A stretch of 45,011 nt of DNA from Bacteroidia bacterium (GCA_018401705.1 JAGYKL010000027.1:1-45011); one strand, 5' to 3'; shown: positions 25,621-34,486, numbered from the stretch's first letter. The notes: generated from the sequence alone by a model not told the origin. Made by a program: numbers and translations.

Positions 25621-26775
25621 TCAAAATCCCATGGTCGCTTTTAGCTCATCCGCCAGAATTGGATTTACCCCAATAGCTAGAAACGCAGAAATAATGAGAC
25701 CAATTAAAGCTAAGACCATATCTCTAGCAACTAATTTCAAGGCATGTCTTTTATGTATTCTCCCGCTTTTCTTTCGCATAATGGAAATTGCAATTTCCCG
25801 ACCTCCAATGATGCCAAGAAAGACCCAGGTTGTGCTTAAAGGAATTGTTGAAATAAAAAGTTTGTAAATCAACATAATCGCATAACTCAAATCTATTAAA
25901 GTCGCGGCCCGAACATCATCTATCCTCTTTTTTTCACTAACGATATGCTGAATTTTATCTCCTCTTTGAAACATCAATAGTCCCAAGCCTGCTACGATAA
26001 GACTTACGAAGACTATAAATTCACTAATAGAAAGCTGCCTTGGAAGATAAACAGCAATATTTGCAGCATCCTGCATTAACCAAACTCCCCAGAGAGTTCC
26101 GGTTGTTATCCACTGAGCAATAACCCAATTCCTTGAATGATTTCTTTTCTTAAAAAACCGGCTTATTAGATTATAACCTAAAACCCAAATCAGCATTGAA
26201 AGCAAGAATGCTATAAAGTATCCCGATAAACTTTTGGAAAATACATCAGTAATTCCTTTAGCTTGAATGGTGAAGCAACTCAGCAATAGAAACGTGGTTG
26301 ATACAGGCATCCGCAAACGAGTAAGAAGAAGCAGAACAAGAGGTGCAACAAGCTGAACAAATGAAAAACTCTCAGGCTGCGGGTACATCGAATTCTGAGG
26401 GAGATCTGGATATATTTCAGGGTTATAAATCCTGTGATAAGTTACATCACCATCAAAGTGAATAAAACTAAATGTAACAACTGCTATAAAAATTAATGCT
26501 ACAAAAGCCCATAAAACATACCAAGGCCTTTTTGAATTACTAACGATGAAAGTTCCAAGAGTTTGAATACTGTCATTAGCAACAGCAGCATATCCTGCAA
26601 AAATAAAACCCAACCACATCGCAACAGAATGAACTTGGTAAAACATGGCAGAAGCCATCAATCCTAACAAAAGTAAAACGAGAAAGGTTTTCTCTCTTAA
26701 GATTAGTCCAACGAAATAGTAGTTCTTAATTCCGAAACTCCCGCCTTTAGCTTGCTTTCCAGTCTGCACAGACAT
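25621..26775 (-). CDS. Divergent PiT-like membrane permease
   Basis: The 384-residue polytopic protein has no textbook PiT signature, but the paired layout is visible: GYAAVANDSIQTLGTF (compare GxND.AN.xGT) with a following RLRMPVSTTFLLLS in the first half, and LMQDAANIAVYLPR with IPLSTTWVFLGIIGGREIA in the second. The spacing and the duplicated PVSTT-type loops fit the PiT fold. It is directly upstream of a canonical PiT gene, 66 bp apart. The changed signature residues suggest a different anion or a regulatory subunit. The PiT relationship is my reading of motif layout, not an alignment. Confidence 0.72.
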   Translation of the reverse strand: MSVQTGKQAKGGSFGIKNYYFVGLILREKTFLVLLLLGLMASAMFYQVHSVAMWLGFIFAGYAAVANDSIQTLGTFIVSNSKRPWYVLWAFVALIFIAVVTFSFIHFDGDVTYHRIYNPEIYPDLPQNSMYPQPESFSFVQLVAPLVLLLLTRLRMPVSTTFLLLSCFTIQAKGITDVFSKSLSGYFIAFLLSMLIWVLGYNLISRFFKKRNHSRNWVIAQWITTGTLWGVWLMQDAANIAVYLPRQLSISEFIVFVSLIVAGLGLLMFQRGDKIQHIVSEKKRIDDVRAATLIDLSYAIMLIYKLFISTIPLSTTWVFLGIIGGREIAISIMRKKSGRIHKRHALKLVARDMVLALIGLIISAFLAIGVNPILADELKATMGF

Positions 26776-26792
26776 AACTGTTTAGTAATCTA

Positions 26793-26800
26793 CAAAACTA
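26793..26800 (-). promoter_or_regulatory. Candidate -7 box for PiT-like gene
   Basis: On the minus strand TAGTTTTG matches TAnnTTTG, 17 nt before the ATG at 26775. No TTG lies at the expected -33 position, so the match is partial. Confidence 0.4.
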
Positions 26801-26856
26801 TCTCTGCTATGTTGATATAAAGTGAGAGTAGAGTTAACTAAATGTTATGATTCCCT

Positions 26857-27738
26857 TTAAGCTCTGGGGTGAGCTTGCAAATAAGCTTTTTTGAGTTTCT
26901 CAATAGTATTATGAGTATAAACTTGGGTAGCGCTTAAATTAGCGTGGCCAAGAAGCTCCTTGATTGCATTTAAGTCAGCTCCTTTATTCAACATTTCTGT
27001 GGCAAAAGAATGTCTTAGAACATGGGGAGATTTCTTTTTTCGGGTGCTAACTATTGATAAATACCTATTCACAAGGCGATAAACATATACTGGATACAAT
27101 TCTTTTCCTGACTCAAAAATAAAAAGCATGTTACTTGATCCGGCAAAAGAACTCCTCAATTCTATATAGTTCCTCAAACTAATTTCAAGCTCGGTAAACA
27201 AGGGAATTATCCTTTGCTTATTCCTCTTTCCTGTAACTTTTAATTGGTGCATTGCTAAATTTACATCACCAATCCTTAAACCAAGGAGTTCTGATAATCG
27301 CATTCCAGTACCGTAAAACAATTCAATAATCAAATGATCTCTAACACCATCGAAATCTTCGGTAAATTCAGCTTTGTCTAATAGCAAATCTAGCTTCTCT
27401 GCCTCTATATACTCAGGTAATCTTTTTGAAACTTTTGGTGAAGTAATCTTCGACATTGGGTTTGTAAGAACTAATCCCGACTTAATTGAATAGCGAAAGA
27501 AGGACTTTAATGCTGTTATTTTCCTATTTACAGTGCGAGAAGTAATCCCTGATTCCATCATAGATACTAGCCAACTCCTAACAATACCTGAGTTAATTTC
27601 ATCAACTTTAGTAATTTCATACTGATTTTTTGAGAATTCGACAAACTGGACTAAATCGTTCTCGTAAGCAATAAGTGTATGCTTTGAATAACGCTTCTCA
27701 AATTTCAAGTAATCAATAAAACTTATAACTTCCTGCAT
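26857..27738 (-). CDS. xerC: Tyrosine recombinase XerC/XerA type
   Basis: The 293-residue tyrosine recombinase resolves chromosome dimers at dif in most bacteria. It has the SAM-like N-terminal core-binding domain (about 1-90) and the complete catalytic set: Arg147 (GTGMRLSE), Lys171 (TGKRNKQR), His239 and Arg242 (PHVLRHSF), His265 (LLGHANLS) and Tyr274 (VYTH). Length and motifs are those of housekeeping XerC, not of an integron or phage integrase, and no attachment sites or cargo are visible nearby. It lies downstream of rpsU, separated by a terminator. Confidence 0.92.
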   Translation of the reverse strand: MQEVISFIDYLKFEKRYSKHTLIAYENDLVQFVEFSKNQYEITKVDEINSGIVRSWLVSMMESGITSRTVNRKITALKSFFRYSIKSGLVLTNPMSKITSPKVSKRLPEYIEAEKLDLLLDKAEFTEDFDGVRDHLIIELFYGTGMRLSELLGLRIGDVNLAMHQLKVTGKRNKQRIIPLFTELEISLRNYIELRSSFAGSSNMLFIFESGKELYPVYVYRLVNRYLSIVSTRKKKSPHVLRHSFATEMLNKGADLNAIKELLGHANLSATQVYTHNTIEKLKKAYLQAHPRA

Positions 27739-27811
27739 AGTCTAAAAATAACAAGGAAAATAAGTAAACTGAAATATTCAACATAAAACAAACAACAGAA
27801 TTACAAACAAT

Positions 27812-27842
27812 AAAAAAGGGCTTGAATTAATCATTCAAGCCC
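27812..27842 (-). terminator. Intrinsic terminator after rpsU
   Basis: On the minus strand a perfect 10-bp stem GGGCTTGAAT/ATTCAAGCCC (27842-27833 and 27827-27818) with a 5-nt loop is followed by six T residues. It lies 24 bp past the rpsU stop. Confidence 0.92.
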
Positions 27843-27865
27843 TCAAGTATCTATAAGTAAACGAA

Positions 27866-28060
27866 TTAGGATTCCTGATTCTGTCTGAATTTATTGCTAT
27901 AAATAGCTTTCTTAATTTCTTCACGACGCTCAATAGAAGGTTTAGTAAACTTTTGACGGTTACGAAGAGAACGAATCAGACCGGTTTTTTCTACTTTACG
28001 CTTAAATTTCTTTAGCGCCTTTTCTATAGATTCACCTTCTTTAACAGGAATAATCAGCAT
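27866..28060 (-). CDS. rpsU: 30S ribosomal protein S21
   Basis: The 64-residue basic protein matches bS21: MLIIPVKEGESIEKALKKFK at the start, the central RSLRNRQKFTKPS and a Lys/Arg-rich C-terminal half. In Bacteroidota bS21 is part of the ribosomal site that sequesters the anti-Shine-Dalgarno end of 16S rRNA, which fits the scarcity of SD sequences in this window. It has its own strong promoter (28093-28120) and terminator, so it is a single-gene unit. Confidence 0.96.
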   Translation of the reverse strand: MLIIPVKEGESIEKALKKFKRKVEKTGLIRSLRNRQKFTKPSIERREEIKKAIYSNKFRQNQES

Positions 28061-28092
28061 GTTTTAATTTCTTTGTGTTGTTTTAAGGGATG

Positions 28093-28120
28093 CAAAGATA
28101 TGAAATTATTTATTTCGCAA
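28093..28120 (-). promoter_or_regulatory. Bacteroidota-type promoter of rpsU
   Basis: On the minus strand TTG (28118-28120), a 17-nt spacer and TATCTTTG (28093-28100) match the TTG/TAnnTTTG consensus. It lies 32 bp before the rpsU ATG. Confidence 0.85.
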
Positions 28121-28158
28121 TAGTTTTTTGTTATTTTCACAACGATAAATATTTCAGT

Positions 28159-28647
28159 ATGCCATCATTTGATATAGTTAGTAAAGTTGACCTTCAAACT
28201 TTAGACAATGCAGTTAATGCAGCCATCAAGGAAATTGTAACTAGATATGACTTCAAAGACTCTTCAACAGAACTGAATCTTGATAAAAAATCATTGATTA
28301 TTCATATTCTAACAGAAAACGACATGCGCCTTGAGGCTGTTGAAGATGTGATCAGAAAAAGACTAATTAAGCAACAAATTGACCCCAATTGCATGGATTT
28401 TGGCAAGGAGCATTATGCTTCAGGAAATAAAATCAAAAAAGATATCGCCATAAAGCAGGGAATAGATAAAGATTCATCACGCAAAATAATGGCTGAAATA
28501 AAATCTACCGGAATTAAAGTGCAAGCTCAAATTATGGATGATCAGCTACGAGTTAGTTCCAAAAAAATTGATGATCTTCAAAAGATTATTAGTGCGCTAA
28601 GAACCAAAGATTTGGGCATCCCAATTCAATTTACAAATATGAAGTAA
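28159..28647 (+). CDS. YajQ-family nucleotide-binding protein
   Basis: The 162-residue protein belongs to the YajQ family: MPSFDIVSKVDLQTLDNAVN at the start, RYDFKDSS, and KDIAIKQGIDKDSSRKIMAE in the second half, ending IPIQFTNMK. Some YajQ members bind cyclic di-GMP and regulate transcription; others are only known to bind nucleotides. The frame is open from 28090, but the family start is the ATG at 28159, giving the standard length. It is a single gene between divergent rpsU and the converging TPR gene. Confidence 0.94.
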   Translation: MPSFDIVSKVDLQTLDNAVNAAIKEIVTRYDFKDSSTELNLDKKSLIIHILTENDMRLEAVEDVIRKRLIKQQIDPNCMDFGKEHYASGNKIKKDIAIKQGIDKDSSRKIMAEIKSTGIKVQAQIMDDQLRVSSKKIDDLQKIISALRTKDLGIPIQFTNMK

Positions 28648-28691
28648 TCCTCAAGGAAATTCTCCTTGAATTGTAAAATAATTCTTCCTGT

Positions 28692-30281
28692 TTACTTACC
28701 CTTCATATCTTTAAGAGCATCAAGAGCTTGCTGATCTTTAGGATCTATAGCCCTTACTTTCTCCCAATTTATCCTAGCATTCTCATAATCCTTGGTTAAA
28801 TAATAATAGAAACCAAGATATTTATATGCCTCCATTAATTCTTTTTGATATTTAAGGGTATCTTCTTCTCCCTTTATGACAACCTCTTCATAAAATGGTT
28901 TTGCTAAACCTTCTTTGGTATCAGGGTCCAGGTTTGAGTTAGAACGAGCTCTCCATAAATAACCAACCAAAAGTTTAGGCTGTATTTCCGTTACTTTCAT
29001 GAAAGCTGTATCCGCTTTACCAAATTCTTGTAATTGATAATATGCTTGGCCCATTCTATAGTAATCATTTGTAGTAGCCTTCTGAAGTTCTGCTTTTCGC
29101 TGATACATGCCAATTGCTTGATCAAACTTCTTCATTTTTGAGAACAAAGCTGCTATATCGCTCAACAAGTCAGTTTCTGTTGAATCTTTTTCTATCGCTA
29201 TTTTCAATTTCTCAATGGCAAGAGAATCATTTCCTGTTTCAGACAATAACTTCCCGTAATAAGCATAGTCTGTAGGAAGAATCTTTTCTTCAGGTTGTCT
29301 GGAAAAGAAATTTTCAATGTACTTCAAACCATCTTCATAATTCTTTAGCTCATAAGAAGAGTATGCAGCTAACCTGTTTAACAAATTTCTTGTCGTATCG
29401 ATTTGCCAAATCGAATTAATTTCAGCAAGAGCCTCATTGTATTCTTTAGTAACGTATAAAAAAGAAGCATAGCGAATTCTTGCACCCGTATTACCTTTCG
29501 ACAGTTCCAAATATTTTTGATAATTCTCTTTTGCTTCTTGATATCGTTGCGCTTTAGCATAGAGCTCTCCTAATTCCCTGTAACCAGGAGCATATGAAGG
29601 GTCAATAGCAATAGCTTCCTGATAATATTCAAGAGCTCCTTTTGAACCATCTTTGCCTTGGTAATTCCTTGCTCTCATCCACAATTGCCCAAGACGCAAA
29701 GCTGCCTGAGGAGACTTAGGATCATATTCCTGAGCCTTTTCATAATACTTAATCGCACTTGAGCCATCATTATTTTCCAGAAAAGCATCGCCTGTTAATA
29801 TCTGTATTCTAGAACTACGAGCTTCTTTCTTTTCAGCTTCTTGAAGCAATTTAAATGCTCGTTCCAGATTCTTAGGTTCTGTGGCAATGTCCGATTCAGC
29901 AACTTTTACTAGAACATCTACATTTTTCCCTTTTCCCATTGCAAGAGCTTTGTCAAACTGAGCAGAGGCTTCTGTTAACTTACCGCTAGTTTTTAAAGCT
30001 TTGCCTAAACCAACAAAATTTAGTAAATTCTCAGGGTCATTCTTAATACCTAAATTAAATAAAGTCATTGCAGAATCAACTTCATCTGCTTTCAAGCAGT
30101 TTTCCCCATAATAATACCAGTAATCTCCTTTAACTGGAAACTTAGAAACAAGAGATTTAAATGCAGTGCTAGCTGCCTCATACTGCTCATTTAAAGTTAA
30201 TCGCCGTGCATCTTCAAGTGTTTGAGATTTTAATGCACTTGAAATAAAAATAATTAAAAGAGTTCCTATTAAGGATTTCAT
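28692..30281 (-). CDS. Periplasmic TPR-repeat protein of the TonB operon
   Basis: The 529-residue protein has a signal peptide (MKSLIGTLLIIFISSALKSQ) followed by at least ten TPR units, for example YYEKAQEYDPKSPQAALRLG, YYQEAIAIDPSYAPGYREL and YYLTKDYENARINWEKVRAI. It is the last gene of the exbB-exbD-exbD-tonB string, 33 bp after the PstS-like gene. TPR proteins are scaffolds; this one may organise the energy-transducing complex or a partner receptor. Exact role unknown. Confidence 0.86.
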   Translation of the reverse strand: MKSLIGTLLIIFISSALKSQTLEDARRLTLNEQYEAASTAFKSLVSKFPVKGDYWYYYGENCLKADEVDSAMTLFNLGIKNDPENLLNFVGLGKALKTSGKLTEASAQFDKALAMGKGKNVDVLVKVAESDIATEPKNLERAFKLLQEAEKKEARSSRIQILTGDAFLENNDGSSAIKYYEKAQEYDPKSPQAALRLGQLWMRARNYQGKDGSKGALEYYQEAIAIDPSYAPGYRELGELYAKAQRYQEAKENYQKYLELSKGNTGARIRYASFLYVTKEYNEALAEINSIWQIDTTRNLLNRLAAYSSYELKNYEDGLKYIENFFSRQPEEKILPTDYAYYGKLLSETGNDSLAIEKLKIAIEKDSTETDLLSDIAALFSKMKKFDQAIGMYQRKAELQKATTNDYYRMGQAYYQLQEFGKADTAFMKVTEIQPKLLVGYLWRARSNSNLDPDTKEGLAKPFYEEVVIKGEEDTLKYQKELMEAYKYLGFYYYLTKDYENARINWEKVRAIDPKDQQALDALKDMKGK

Positions 30282-30314
30282 AAGAAAAGGTATTGATTGA
30301 TTAATTATATAATT

Positions 30315-31256
30315 CTATTCACCAGTATTTACATTTACCAGTCTAACAACTCCATATGCTGGTACTAATCCAGCTTTTAAAATAATTCTCTGCCCCTTGT
30401 CACCTGCAACAAAAGACGCAAAGCCAGTGGCAAGTCTTGTGCCTATCTCACGATTTATAATGTACACATCACGTTTAAAGGGATAAGAGTTGTCTGCTAA
30501 ATACCCCTGATAAGGTTGGTGAAAACCCAGTGCGCCATTAGGGTCATTTTTAGAAGATACTCCCGCTAGTCTTACCCTAGACATAAAATCTCCACTTACA
30601 GAATCATCAGGGTCACTGATCCAATTAGAACCAATAATCCCGATTGAATTCTTATGCGATTCTACATATGCAACTACTTCTTCATTGCTATTCACTGCAG
30701 AACATATTTTAGGAAAGGTGTCAATCATAAATTGTTCCCTAACATAGCGTGCGTTTCCAGATTTAGGATGATCAAAAACTATTCTGACTTCAGTATCAGT
30801 TGACGAGCCATCAGGTGTTTTCCAAAATGTTTCATTTCCTGATAATAAATCCTTCAATTCATTGAATGAAAAATTACTGTCGGGACTTTCTTTATTAACT
30901 ATTATGGCAAGACCGTCTGAACAAATTTTAGTGGTTTTTGGTAAAATCCTATTCGCTTCAAGATAAGACTTCTCATCTGCAGTAAGCTCTCTACTAATTA
31001 CAATTGCCCTCAAAGAATCTTTCATTAACAAATCTACTACCTCACCTTCTGGCCCCTCTGTCAACTCCACTTTAGCATATTTGTAAAGCGATTCAAATGT
31101 GGCTATTTCAGTAGCAATTAACCGATGATATGAATCATCTGCACCAATTTTAATAGATCCCCGAGTTGTTGATTCTTGTGTTAAAGAATCAGAAGCTCCA
31201 CAAGAGCTAAAAACTAAAAGCACTATCAACGAAAAAAGAATTCCAGTAGTTCTCAT
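30315..31256 (-). CDS. PstS-like phosphate-binding-family lipoprotein
   Basis: The 313-residue lipoprotein (lipobox VFSSC, Cys19) has the PstS-type periplasmic binding fold: GSIKIGADDSYHRLIATEI near the start, RAIVISRELTADE, ICSDGLAIIVNKESPDS, FSFNELKDLLSGN, and a C-terminal FKRDVYIINRE. No pstC/A/B permease genes are nearby. It overlaps the small membrane gene by 4 bp and sits within the TonB operon, so it may serve TonB-dependent uptake rather than an ABC transporter. Phosphate specificity is inferred from the family only. Confidence 0.84.
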   Translation of the reverse strand: MRTTGILFSLIVLLVFSSCGASDSLTQESTTRGSIKIGADDSYHRLIATEIATFESLYKYAKVELTEGPEGEVVDLLMKDSLRAIVISRELTADEKSYLEANRILPKTTKICSDGLAIIVNKESPDSNFSFNELKDLLSGNETFWKTPDGSSTDTEVRIVFDHPKSGNARYVREQFMIDTFPKICSAVNSNEEVVAYVESHKNSIGIIGSNWISDPDDSVSGDFMSRVRLAGVSSKNDPNGALGFHQPYQGYLADNSYPFKRDVYIINREIGTRLATGFASFVAGDKGQRIILKAGLVPAYGVVRLVNVNTGE

Positions 31257-31513
31257 GATTTCTTAGTATTCCGATTGCCTAAAATATATCTTGTTCCTCT
31301 CAGAAGTCCATAGGCAAGTATTGCATATCCTGCCATTGCTCTATATTCTTTAGCAATTATGGTGAAGTAATCTGTAAAAATAAGCAATGAGCCTATGGCA
31401 AGGTAAACACCTACAACCACCAGGCCCATTACTCGCAAAAAGCGATTCAAACTAATTTTATCTAAGAGTGAACTTAATAGGGAGGTTAAATTGAACACGA
31501 ACAGACTTTCCAT
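31253..31513 (-). CDS. Small two-helix membrane protein in the TonB operon
   Basis: The 86-residue product has two hydrophobic helices (about 28-48 and 60-77) and a basic tail. The ATG at 31513 lies 56 bp inside the 3' end of tonB; TTG codons at 31450 and 31438 are possible later starts. Its end overlaps the PstS-like gene by 4 bp, so it is translationally coupled. No known family recognised. The position suggests a subunit or regulator of the transducing complex. Confidence 0.68.
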   Translation of the reverse strand: MESLFVFNLTSLLSSLLDKISLNRFLRVMGLVVVGVYLAIGSLLIFTDYFTIIAKEYRAMAGYAILAYGLLRGTRYILGNRNTKKS

Positions 31514-32249
31514 TCTGCTTACCTGGTTTCCAGCTAGGCATAGATTTAACTACGCGAATGGCCTCTTCATCACATCCTCCTCCAATACCTCGTAATTTCT
31601 TAACATCTGTAATCTTACCATCACCTTCAACAACGAAAGTAACATACACTGTTCCTGTAATACCATTCTCTCTAGCCATTGAAGGATACTTAATGTTCTT
31701 GCTTAAGTATTCAAACAATTTTTCCTCTCCTCCAAGAAATTCAGGCATTTGCTCTACAATAGTAAAGATTTGTGAAGGTGGCTCCTCAATAATTGCATTA
31801 CCGTCACCCTCATTGGGCAAATCAATAATATCAGTACCTTCTTGGGTCTTAGTGCTAACCTGAGCAGTGATTTCTTCCTGAGGAGGAGGAATATCCTCTT
31901 CTTTAATAGGTTCTTCAGTAACTACAGGAGGTGTAAACTTGATTGTTTCCTGAACTGGTGGTGGTGGATCTGGAGGTGGTGGTGGTGGTGGTGGTTCATT
32001 ATCATCTAATGGAGGTGGTTCAACTAAGGTAAGCTCTACATTAGTAACTGTTTCAACAGGCGCTAGCTCCTCTAAATAATCCATTATTGCCGGTATGCTA
32101 ACTCCTAGCAAAAACACAGAAATTGCAATAAAAAAAGCAGTATTCATGTGCTTATTATACCTCTTGCGGAGCTCGTATGCCCCGTATGCTTGATTCCGAT
32201 TTTCGAAAACGATTTCGTCAAACGGCTTGACTGTCAACTGATTTGCCAT
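31458..32249 (-). CDS. tonB: TonB energy transducer
   Basis: The 263-residue protein has a short cytoplasmic segment, one membrane helix (about 36-55), a proline-rich periplasmic linker (EPPPPPPPPDPPPP near residue 85) and a C-terminal TonB domain (about 170-263) ending NLPIKFTLR. It transmits proton-motive force from ExbB/ExbD to outer-membrane receptors. The Bacteroidota start FDEIVFENRNQAYGAYELRK is present. Genes upstream encode its ExbD and ExbB partners. Confidence 0.95.
   Translation of the reverse strand: MANQLTVKPFDEIVFENRNQAYGAYELRKRYNKHMNTAFFIAISVFLLGVSIPAIMDYLEELAPVETVTNVELTLVEPPPLDDNEPPPPPPPPDPPPPVQETIKFTPPVVTEEPIKEEDIPPPQEEITAQVSTKTQEGTDIIDLPNEGDGNAIIEEPPSQIFTIVEQMPEFLGGEEKLFEYLSKNIKYPSMARENGITGTVYVTFVVEGDGKITDVKKLRGIGGGCDEEAIRVVKSMPSWKPGKQNGKSVRVQFNLPIKFTLR
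31975..31995. repeat. Seven-copy GGT repeat in tonB
   Basis: Seven uninterrupted GGT triplets on the plus strand, read as CCA proline codons on the minus strand, within the proline-rich TonB linker. Triplet steps keep the frame, so length changes would only alter linker length. Confidence 0.85.
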
Positions 32250-32269
32250 TGTGTCTTTCGTTTGATTAA

Positions 32270-32923
32270 TTAAAACGTATTTGCATTTTGAACCATTTGG
32301 TTTTCAATATCATTAGTCTCTAATAGAGCATAACTTCCAATATTGCATATGGCCATTTCATCAAGTGCATCAACTACATTCTTATAATTTGATTCCTTAT
32401 CTGGTTTTATCAGAACAATCAAACTTGAAAGTTTATTCTCTTCGCGAAATGCTTTGAGTTTTTCCTTGTAGTCGGCTTCTTCCATCTTTCCTGTAGAAAC
32501 TTCCTTTTTCCAAATCTCAATTTGATTAAACATGTTATGCCTCTTATTATTCTCTGCAATAAGAAGCTTCCTTATACCATCTTGTGTATAATTGGTTTTG
32601 GTCAAGCTCGGGAGTGGCTTATTGGGATCAGGTACTCCAAAATACCAATACACGACATTATTATCTGTCAGAATAAGATTTAAAGTATGTTCTGCAGGCA
32701 CTTTATTCTTTTCCTCATCTGTGAGATCCTTATCTTTCACAGGCATATTTATTTCCATAGCCTGTGGTTTGTTAAAGGTAGTTGTTAAAATGAAGAATGT
32801 TAACAGGAGGAATCCAAGATCCACCATTGGAGTCATATCGATTCGGGTTGAAGACTTCTTAGCACGTTGCTTACCGTGTTTTTTCTTGCCTCCGCCGTCG
32901 TCGCCAGTATTTACATCTGCCAT
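32270..32923 (-). CDS. exbD: ExbD-family biopolymer transport protein 2
   Basis: The 217-residue protein has the ExbD topology: a basic start, one membrane helix TPMVDLGFLLLTFFILTTT with the essential Asp (about residue 35) for proton passage, and a long periplasmic domain. It works with ExbB and TonB. It lies 54 bp after the other exbD and 20 bp before tonB. It is longer than typical ~140-residue ExbD proteins because of an extended periplasmic segment containing KKEVSTGKMEEADYKEKL. Confidence 0.92.
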   Translation of the reverse strand: MADVNTGDDGGGKKKHGKQRAKKSSTRIDMTPMVDLGFLLLTFFILTTTFNKPQAMEINMPVKDKDLTDEEKNKVPAEHTLNLILTDNNVVYWYFGVPDPNKPLPSLTKTNYTQDGIRKLLIAENNKRHNMFNQIEIWKKEVSTGKMEEADYKEKLKAFREENKLSSLIVLIKPDKESNYKNVVDALDEMAICNIGSYALLETNDIENQMVQNANTF

Positions 32924-32977
32924 AATTTCTTAATTTATCAGTCCGTTATGTATAACGAAGAAAAAGGTTCAATTAGT

Positions 32978-33586
32978 TTATTCGCCTGGGCCAGATTCCA
33001 TATTTGTAATCAGGTTGAATTTGTTAACCTTCTTATCTTGAAGGATATCCATAACTCTCCTAATTGTTGGATATGAACTAACCTGATCGCCTTTGATGGC
33101 TACCCTGAATCGTGGAGCATTAATTCTTCCATAAAAAACCCAATCACATAATTCGCAAGAAAGTGAATCAATAGGTATTCCTGCTGATTTTTCCTGTAGT
33201 TTCTTTCTATCTGTACTTCCTGCACTTAAATACTCCTTCATTTCCTTCATTGGAACTCCAAATGAAGCCATGTTTGAGAATTCGACCAGCTGATCTTCTT
33301 CGAAAACAACACCGTATTTCTCTCCCATTTTTTCAAGCACTGTTCGTCTTGTTTCCTGACCGGTAATAGTGAAGAACACATGATCCTCTTTATCAACCAA
33401 AATCATCATGATATCCTTATCAGGAATTTTTAAGTCCGAAACAGAAGAAGGCATGTCGATGACTGCAGCCTCTTCAGCTCTGAATTGAGAAATCAACATG
33501 AAGAAGGTTACCAACAGAAAGGCCAAATCCACCATCGGTGTCATATCGATGGAAGGACTGTTTTTAGGCATTTTTATCTTAGGCAT
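32978..33586 (-). CDS. exbD: ExbD-family biopolymer transport protein 1
   Basis: The 202-residue ExbD homologue has SPSIDMTPMVDLAFLLVTFF near the start with the conserved Asp (residue 20) in the helix, and a periplasmic domain with a long insertion (about 75-150) ending APRFRVAIKGDQVSSYPTIR, then the family's C-terminal strand. Two different ExbD genes in one operon are common in Bacteroidota, probably forming a heteromeric ring with ExbB. It is 22 bp after exbB. Confidence 0.93.
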   Translation of the reverse strand: MPKIKMPKNSPSIDMTPMVDLAFLLVTFFMLISQFRAEEAAVIDMPSSVSDLKIPDKDIMMILVDKEDHVFFTITGQETRRTVLEKMGEKYGVVFEEDQLVEFSNMASFGVPMKEMKEYLSAGSTDRKKLQEKSAGIPIDSLSCELCDWVFYGRINAPRFRVAIKGDQVSSYPTIRRVMDILQDKKVNKFNLITNMESGPGE

Positions 33587-33608
33587 AACCTGTCGTCTAT
33601 GTTATTAA

Positions 33609-34424
33609 TTATTTAGTCTGAGATTCGAAAGTTGAAACTAGGCTATATCCAGATTCATCAATTTTGTAAGTAAGCTGATCTATCTGTGTAGTAAAATAGT
33701 TATACATAATGATTGCAATTGTCGAACCTGTAATTCCTAAAGCTGTATTGATAAGGGCTTCAGAAATTCCATTTGCAAGAGCAACTGCATCTGGAGCTCC
33801 TGCTTGTGCAAGTGCCGAGAATGCCTTAATCATCCCAAGTACAGTCCCGATTAGACCCACAAGGGTAGAAATAGATGCCATTGTAGAGATTATTACCAAA
33901 TTCTTGGAAAGCATTGGCAATTCAAGTGAAGTGGCTTCCTCAAGTTCTTTTTGCATAGCAATAACTTTTTGCTCCTTATCCATGCTATTATCATTCTGAA
34001 GTTGACTATATTTCTCCAAACCAGCTTTCATAACATTTGCTAAAGAACCTTTTTGCTTATCGCATTCTTTTGCAGCTGCATCAATTTGGTTATTTGAAAT
34101 CATATTCTGAAGATTTCTAACGAATACATTAATTTTTCCTTTCCCTTTAGCTTTAGATAAAGTCATAAATCGCTCTATAGAAAAAGCAATAATGATCACA
34201 ACAATTGACATAAGGATAGGTACAATAAAACCTCCCTTGTAAACAATTCCTAAAGTATTGCCAGGAAGAGGATGTCCTAAAACAGGATCTCCACCTTCAA
34301 AATTGGAAGGGCTTCCCATAATAAACATGTATACCAACACACACACTAGGATAGATGATAAGATTACGGTTGCAGCGAAAAATGCTCCGATACCACTGCC
34401 TTCAGACTTCTGCTTATTGCTCAT
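33609..34424 (-). CDS. exbB: ExbB/TolQ/MotA-family proton channel
   Basis: The 271-residue protein has three membrane segments: an N-terminal helix (about 12-34), one around residues 66-85, and a C-terminal pair containing the family block VGLIGTVLGMIKAFSAL and ALINTALGITGSTIAIIMYNY. It forms the pentameric proton channel that powers TonB. It is first in the minus-strand operon, read from the promoter at 34487-34515. Confidence 0.95.
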   Translation of the reverse strand: MSNKQKSEGSGIGAFFAATVILSSILVCVLVYMFIMGSPSNFEGGDPVLGHPLPGNTLGIVYKGGFIVPILMSIVVIIIAFSIERFMTLSKAKGKGKINVFVRNLQNMISNNQIDAAAKECDKQKGSLANVMKAGLEKYSQLQNDNSMDKEQKVIAMQKELEEATSLELPMLSKNLVIISTMASISTLVGLIGTVLGMIKAFSALAQAGAPDAVALANGISEALINTALGITGSTIAIIMYNYFTTQIDQLTYKIDESGYSLVSTFESQTK

Positions 34425-34486
34425 TTTTAAAGCGTTTTAAAAAATTAAGGGTTGTTTAAAGTTAATTATGTAAAATTGAATGTGGG

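Noticed and set aside
26857-27738. xerC as a sign of an integrated element
   Set aside because: Motifs and length fit housekeeping XerC; no attachment repeats, no cargo and no change in gene style around it.
28090-28158. Upstream extension of the YajQ-family gene
   Set aside because: Would run through the rpsU promoter region; the family N-terminus begins at 28159.
28651-28669. 7-bp stem TCAAGGA/TCCTTGA between yajQ and the TPR gene
   Set aside because: Short, AT-flanked and without a T-run on either side; terminator call not supported.
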